Positions 5,796-8,505 of a DNA stretch of 8,505 nucleotides are shown here, in pieces. The number at the start of each line of letters is the position of its first letter. Position 1 is the first letter of the stretch. The notes under the pieces were generated by a model. The model searched no databases. It was given only the letters and a program-made list of their open reading frames with translations, and was not told where the DNA came from. The DNA is from Lachnospiraceae bacterium (GTDB lineage: Bacteria; Bacillota; Clostridia; Lachnospirales; Lachnospiraceae): assembly GCA_003535955.1 (NCBI GenBank), contig DPZM01000034.1, positions 1-8,505 of the forward strand, read 5' to 3'. The position numbers were made by a program, and so were the translations under genes.

Positions 5796-6464
5796 ATGGA
5801 AAATATGGAAAAAGTGTGTCTGATAATATCCGGCGGGAAGTTTGTCAGGCTCCCGCCGAAGCTTCTTAGGGCGGATCTTGTGGTTGCCTGCGACAGGGGG
5901 CTTGATCATGCCGACAAATACGGAATAAGGCCCGATGTGGTGATAGGGGATTACGATTCTCTGTCCCGTAGAAACCTTAAGAGGATCGAAAACGGAGAGT
6001 TAGAGAGCGAGCGTTATCCTAAGGAGAAGGATGATACCGACACCATGTTGGCCATGAGGCGGGCCCTTTCACTTGGCTACAGGGATATAAGGATGGTGTG
6101 TGTCTTCGGCAACAGGCCGGATCATGCCTTCGCCAACATCCAGACGGCTCATTTCGGGGCCCTTAGGGGTGCGACTGTGAGGATGTATGATGAGAAGGCG
6201 GAGGTTATTGTATTTTCCGATGGGTCGGTGAACCTGTCCGGGAAGAAGGGCGGTATGCTGTCCGTCTTTTCCCTGTCGGATGTAAGCAGGGGCGTAACCG
6301 TAAAGGGTGCGAAATATGAGCTTGAAGGGGGAGAGCTTGGGAATTCCTTCCCCCTTGGGCAGAGCAATGAATTCAAGGAGGATCATGTCGAAATATCCGT
6401 CGAAGAAGGTGTTATAATGGTAGTCGAATGCGGCTTGAGAGATTACACGGGGTTTGGGGGATGA
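5796..6464 (+). CDS. thiN: Thiamine diphosphokinase
   Basis: Cytoplasmic enzyme transferring pyrophosphate from ATP to thiamine to give thiamine diphosphate, the cofactor form. The 222-residue length fits the family. Motifs in order: ACDRG at 31-35 (usually ADGG), PDVVIGDYDS at 46-55, EKDDTD at 77-82, GNRPDH at 105-110 followed by ANIQ, the thiamine-site segment KGAKYEL around 170-176, and SNEF at 190-193. The Asp-rich motifs bind Mg-ATP. It begins 5 nt after the Uma2 stop with only weak ribosome-binding sequence (AAGAG), so coupled translation is likely. The ATG at 5805 is an alternative start three codons in. In related Clostridia thiN often follows rsgA and rpe; here it follows a Uma2 gene instead. 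The leader carries no recognisable TPP riboswitch motif. Confidence 0.92.
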   Translation: MENMEKVCLIISGGKFVRLPPKLLRADLVVACDRGLDHADKYGIRPDVVIGDYDSLSRRNLKRIENGELESERYPKEKDDTDTMLAMRRALSLGYRDIRMVCVFGNRPDHAFANIQTAHFGALRGATVRMYDEKAEVIVFSDGSVNLSGKKGGMLSVFSLSDVSRGVTVKGAKYELEGGELGNSFPLGQSNEFKEDHVEISVEEGVIMVVECGLRDYTGFGG

Positions 6465-6488
6465 TGATCCTTCACATACGGGGGTTCT

Positions 6489-6551
6489 ATGGACAAGAAG
6501 AAGATTGCTCTGGGGGACAGGGGACGGTTCTGTGTCTCCTTGAGTCAGTGA
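6489..6551 (+). pseudogene. Start of a gene cut off by the hairpin repeat
   Basis: An ATG 24 nt after thiN opens a frame reading MDKKKIAL, a typical bacterial N-terminus, with a G-run (6480-6484) upstream as a poor ribosome site. After eight codons it enters hairpin repeat copy 2 and ends at a TGA at 6549-6551 (20 codons). The simplest reading is that the third gene of the operon was lost when this repeat or a rearrangement arrived. The segment is too short to identify. Confidence 0.35.
6513..6539 (+). repeat. Hairpin repeat, copy 2 (GACAGGGGACGGTTCTGTG type)
   Basis: Same orientation as copy 1, with 24 identical bases at 6516-6539. Inverted ends are GGGGACA (6513-6519) and TGTCTCC (6533-6539), pairing with one G-U. 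Just downstream, GTCAGT (6544-6549) and ACTGAC (6559-6564) form a second small stem that copy 1 lacks. It lies between the truncated ORF after thiN and the leftward terminator. Confidence 0.85.
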
Positions 6552-6579
6552 CGTATCTACTGACACACTTTGGAAATTT

Positions 6580-6612
6580 GAAAGAAGAAAAGCCCCGCCG
6601 AAGCGGGACTTT
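6580..6612 (-). terminator. Rho-independent terminator for the minus-strand gene fragment
   Basis: Read on the minus strand: AAAG, then CCCGC, a TTCG loop, GCGGG and CTTTTCTTCTTTC. The loop closed by C-G is the extra-stable UUCG tetraloop, and the U-rich tail makes this a strong leftward terminator 38 nt past the TAA at 6650-6652. On the plus strand the tail is only ACTTTATAT, so rightward termination of the thiN transcript would be weaker but possible. Confidence 0.85.
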
Positions 6613-6649
6613 ATATGAGACCATAAGCACTTGTAATCTGATATAAGGT

Positions 6650-6868
6650 TTATTGTCCCTTGAGTGCTGCGATCTCCTTCCTGAGCTGATCGATAGTGGC
6701 AGCCTGATCGGTGATGGTAACAGCCTGCTTTGTGGCTTTGGCCTCAAGTTCGGCAAGACGCTTGTTTCGTTTTTCCTCGGCTGCTATTTCCCATTCCTGC
6801 TTGCATTTTTCGGAGGAATCACTATGAAAAGGATCAGGACCATAATACTTGCGGCGGCAGTTGTGCTT
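6650..6868 (-). pseudogene. 3' end of a truncated minus-strand gene with a coiled-coil tail
   Basis: Not a recognised family. On the minus strand a frame ends at TAA (6650-6652) and is followed by a proper terminator, so a real gene probably ended here. Its last ~55 codons read as a charged helix: CKQEWEIAAEEKRNKRLAE, then heptad-like ITDQAATIDQLRKEIAALKGQ in two steps, consistent with a coiled coil. Further upstream the frame reads YYGPDPFHSD before an in-frame stop at about 6869, and it contains no start codon. From about 6812 it runs antisense to the ribosome site and signal peptide of the protease gene, so its upstream limit is uncertain. The rest of the gene is missing. Similar Glu/Lys/Ala tails occur on some transposase-like and nuclease-like proteins, but that is only a resemblance. 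Confidence 0.55.
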
Positions 6869-8505
6869 ACTTCAATTCCAATCAATGCCGTCCCTGTTTA
6901 TGCACTTGAGCAGGATCTGATCGCGGAAGAGGACAGTATTATCCCTGAAAGATCCGATGTATTGTCTGATCGGGATGAACATATCTCTTCGGAGGAAGAG
7001 CTGAAGGATACAGATGATCCTATATCTTCGGAAGAAGAACTGACGGTTACAGATGATAGCCTTATAGCCGCCGATGGAAACGGTATAAATGAAGCAGAAG
7101 GTGTACCGGATGATAGTAAGCAGGGCAATGACGGCGATATGATCGTTGGCGGCTATATTGAGATGCCCTGGGATAATGATACTCCGGTTGTTGATGACGG
7201 ACTGGATTATAATGAAGTCCGTGAGATGATCGTGGAGGGGTCGGCGGATGATGAGATGCATATATCCGGACCTGACCAATATGTAACCGATCCGGGTACT
7301 ATCGATGCGAAGTTCCCTGCAGGAACTGATGAACAGATACTGACATATCTTAAGGACAAATACCCTGCAACAAGAAGCCAGTCCCCGTATGGGACCTGTT
7401 GGGCGCATTCGTCCGTGTCGCTTACGGAATTCTATATGATAAGTCACGGACTTGCGGACAGTACGGCTGAAGTGGATAAGGATGTGAACTTCAGTGAGCT
7501 TCAGCTTGCTTATTTCTGTTACAACCAAGCGGCCGATCCGGTAAACGGGACGACAGGGGATAGAGTTACCTTCGACAGCAGCACGGGCGGTAAGGAATCT
7601 TTCCTTGACTTCGGGGGTAATCTTGACTTTGCATCGCAGAGTCTCATGCGTTATAACGGTGTGACGGCTGATGAGGGTGATGCTGCTTATTCCAACGCGG
7701 CGACGGTCCTTGCAGGCGGTCTCTCACAAGCATACTCATCATCTAAGGATGAAGCCCATCTGCTTAACGAATATCATATCAATATCAAGGAAAACCCAAG
7801 GCTTGTAAAGCAGGCGATCAAGGAAAACGGAATCGCAGGTGTAAGCATTTACGCAGACGGAAAATACATGAATTATAATACGAATGCTTACTATAACAAT
7901 CATAATACGTCGACAAACCATGCCGTAGCCATAGTGGGCTGGGATGATAACTTCCCTGCATCGAACTTCCTTAATAATCCCGGTGCGAACGGGGCCTGGC
8001 TTATAAGAAACAGCTGGACGGCAACAAGTACATTTTCCTATTATTCATATTTCTGGCTCTCTTATAAGGATAAGAGCTTAAGCGATACCGCTTATGTGTT
8101 TGAGGTCGCAGACAGAAGCAGGGGTGAATACTATGATAACAACTATAATTATGACTCCCAGCTTCACAGCATCCTGACAGCCCCTTCCGTCAAAACGGCC
8201 AATATATTCACTTCGGTTAAGAATTCCGAAACACTTAAGGCTGTTCAGATCGATTCTTCGATGAATGCTCCCGGAGCATATACTGTTGAAATTTATAAGA
8301 ACCTTACGGACCTGTCCGATCCCGTGAGCGGGACCAGGGCAGGGACTGTTACGGGAACTCTTCCCTTTGCGGGTAAATATACGATCCCCCTTAGTTCAGG
8401 GGTGGATCTGTCTGAGGGAGAATCATTCTCCGTCGTGGTCACAACAGAAAAACAGATAGACAGGGAGTATGACTACACATGGAAAGAGCAGATAGTCATG
8501 GACGC
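6824..8505 (+). CDS. Secreted papain-like (C1 family) cysteine protease with lectin-like domain (3' partial)
   Basis: Exported cysteine endopeptidase; 560 codons are in the window and the frame runs off the right edge. The start is firm: GGAGG at 6812-6816 lies 7 nt before the ATG. A signal peptide ends at V-Y-A (residue 27), suited to signal peptidase I. A very acidic region of about 120 residues follows, with two 13-residue repeats, and may act as a propeptide or spacer. The papain fold shows oxyanion Gln Q186, Cys C192 in YGTCWAHS, His H366 in TNHAVAIVGW, and Asn N396 in LIRNSW, so the active site is complete. From about 430 on, the DNNYNYDSQ start and beta-rich sequence match the lectin-like domain found after this protease type in Clostridia. 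It may be wall-associated, with anchoring elements beyond the window. Likely roles are degrading external protein or processing surface proteins. Confidence 0.9.
   Translation, partial: MKRIRTIILAAAVVLTSIPINAVPVYALEQDLIAEEDSIIPERSDVLSDRDEHISSEEELKDTDDPISSEEELTVTDDSLIAADGNGINEAEGVPDDSKQGNDGDMIVGGYIEMPWDNDTPVVDDGLDYNEVREMIVEGSADDEMHISGPDQYVTDPGTIDAKFPAGTDEQILTYLKDKYPATRSQSPYGTCWAHSSVSLTEFYMISHGLADSTAEVDKDVNFSELQLAYFCYNQAADPVNGTTGDRVTFDSSTGGKESFLDFGGNLDFASQSLMRYNGVTADEGDAAYSNAATVLAGGLSQAYSSSKDEAHLLNEYHINIKENPRLVKQAIKENGIAGVSIYADGKYMNYNTNAYYNNHNTSTNHAVAIVGWDDNFPASNFLNNPGANGAWLIRNSWTATSTFSYYSYFWLSYKDKSLSDTAYVFEVADRSRGEYYDNNYNYDSQLHSILTAPSVKTANIFTSVKNSETLKAVQIDSSMNAPGAYTVEIYKNLTDLSDPVSGTRAGTVTGTLPFAGKYTIPLSSGVDLSEGESFSVVVTTEKQIDREYDYTWKEQIVMD
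6983..7060 (+). repeat. Two tandem 39-bp repeats in the acidic region of the protease
   Basis: Two adjacent 39-bp units (6983-7021 and 7022-7060) encode ISSEEELKDTDDP and ISSEEELTVTDDS. They lie in the acidic segment after the signal peptide, and their DNA has partly diverged. They look like an in-frame duplication. Confidence 0.85.

Noticed and set aside
6069..6566. 165-codon minus-strand open frame over thiN
   Set aside because: It is antisense to a clear thiamine diphosphokinase, and its N-terminal part is just translation of the hairpin repeat.
6762..6790. Promoter TTGTTT plus TATTTC for the protease
   Set aside because: Spacing is acceptable but the -10 match is only three of six bases, inside the minus-strand coding remnant. 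It is not good enough to call.
6872..7528. 218-codon minus-strand open frame
   Set aside because: It is antisense to the well-supported protease gene, which has a ribosome site, signal peptide and catalytic motifs. The minus-strand product looks like random Ile/Arg-rich sequence.

Overview
The window looks like chromosomal DNA of a Gram-positive anaerobe of the class Clostridia, probably a Lachnospiraceae-type gut or rumen bacterium. This rests on gene content, not on any marker gene: a membrane Ser/Thr kinase with an extracellular YARHG-type tail, a lipobox lipoprotein amidase, a secreted papain-like protease with a lectin-like domain, strong GGAGG ribosome binding sites, and moderate GC with frequent ATA and AAG codons. 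No rRNA, tRNA, CRISPR array or complete insertion sequence is visible.

Layout. (1) Positions 1-3342, plus strand: a two-gene unit of a transmembrane Ser/Thr protein kinase, cut by the left edge, and an Amidase_3-type N-acetylmuramoyl-L-alanine amidase lipoprotein. Their reading frames overlap by 26 nt, so they are probably translated together. The kinase's extracellular part and the amidase would both face the cell wall. (2) Positions 3343-4626: a good extended -10 promoter drives a monocistronic DNA-binding regulator with two similar helix-turn-helix segments and a conserved C-terminal domain of unknown function. (3) Positions 4604-5082: a scar region. It holds the last ~41 codons of a GGDEF (diguanylate cyclase) gene on the minus strand, a 27-bp hairpin repeat exactly where that homology stops, and then the tail of an unidentified plus-strand ORF. 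(4) Positions 5083-6464: a promoter and a structured leader precede a two-gene unit of a Uma2-family nuclease and thiamine diphosphokinase (thiN). (5) Positions 6465-6868: a second scar region. It holds the first ~8 codons of a broken ORF, a second copy of the same repeat, a strong UUCG-loop terminator pointing leftwards, and the 3' end of a minus-strand coiled-coil gene that the terminator serves. (6) Positions 6824-8505: a secreted C1-family cysteine protease with all catalytic residues, running off the right edge. It is easy to overlook because it has no stop codon in the window.

The most interesting pattern is that both copies of the GACAGGGGACGGTTCTGTG-type repeat sit precisely at the ends of truncated genes, so this small palindromic element is a candidate for causing, or marking, the rearrangements. 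The kinase-amidase pair is the best candidate for a functional system: an envelope-sensing kinase co-produced with a cell-wall hydrolase. I do not see a clearly new multi-gene defence or mobile system here.
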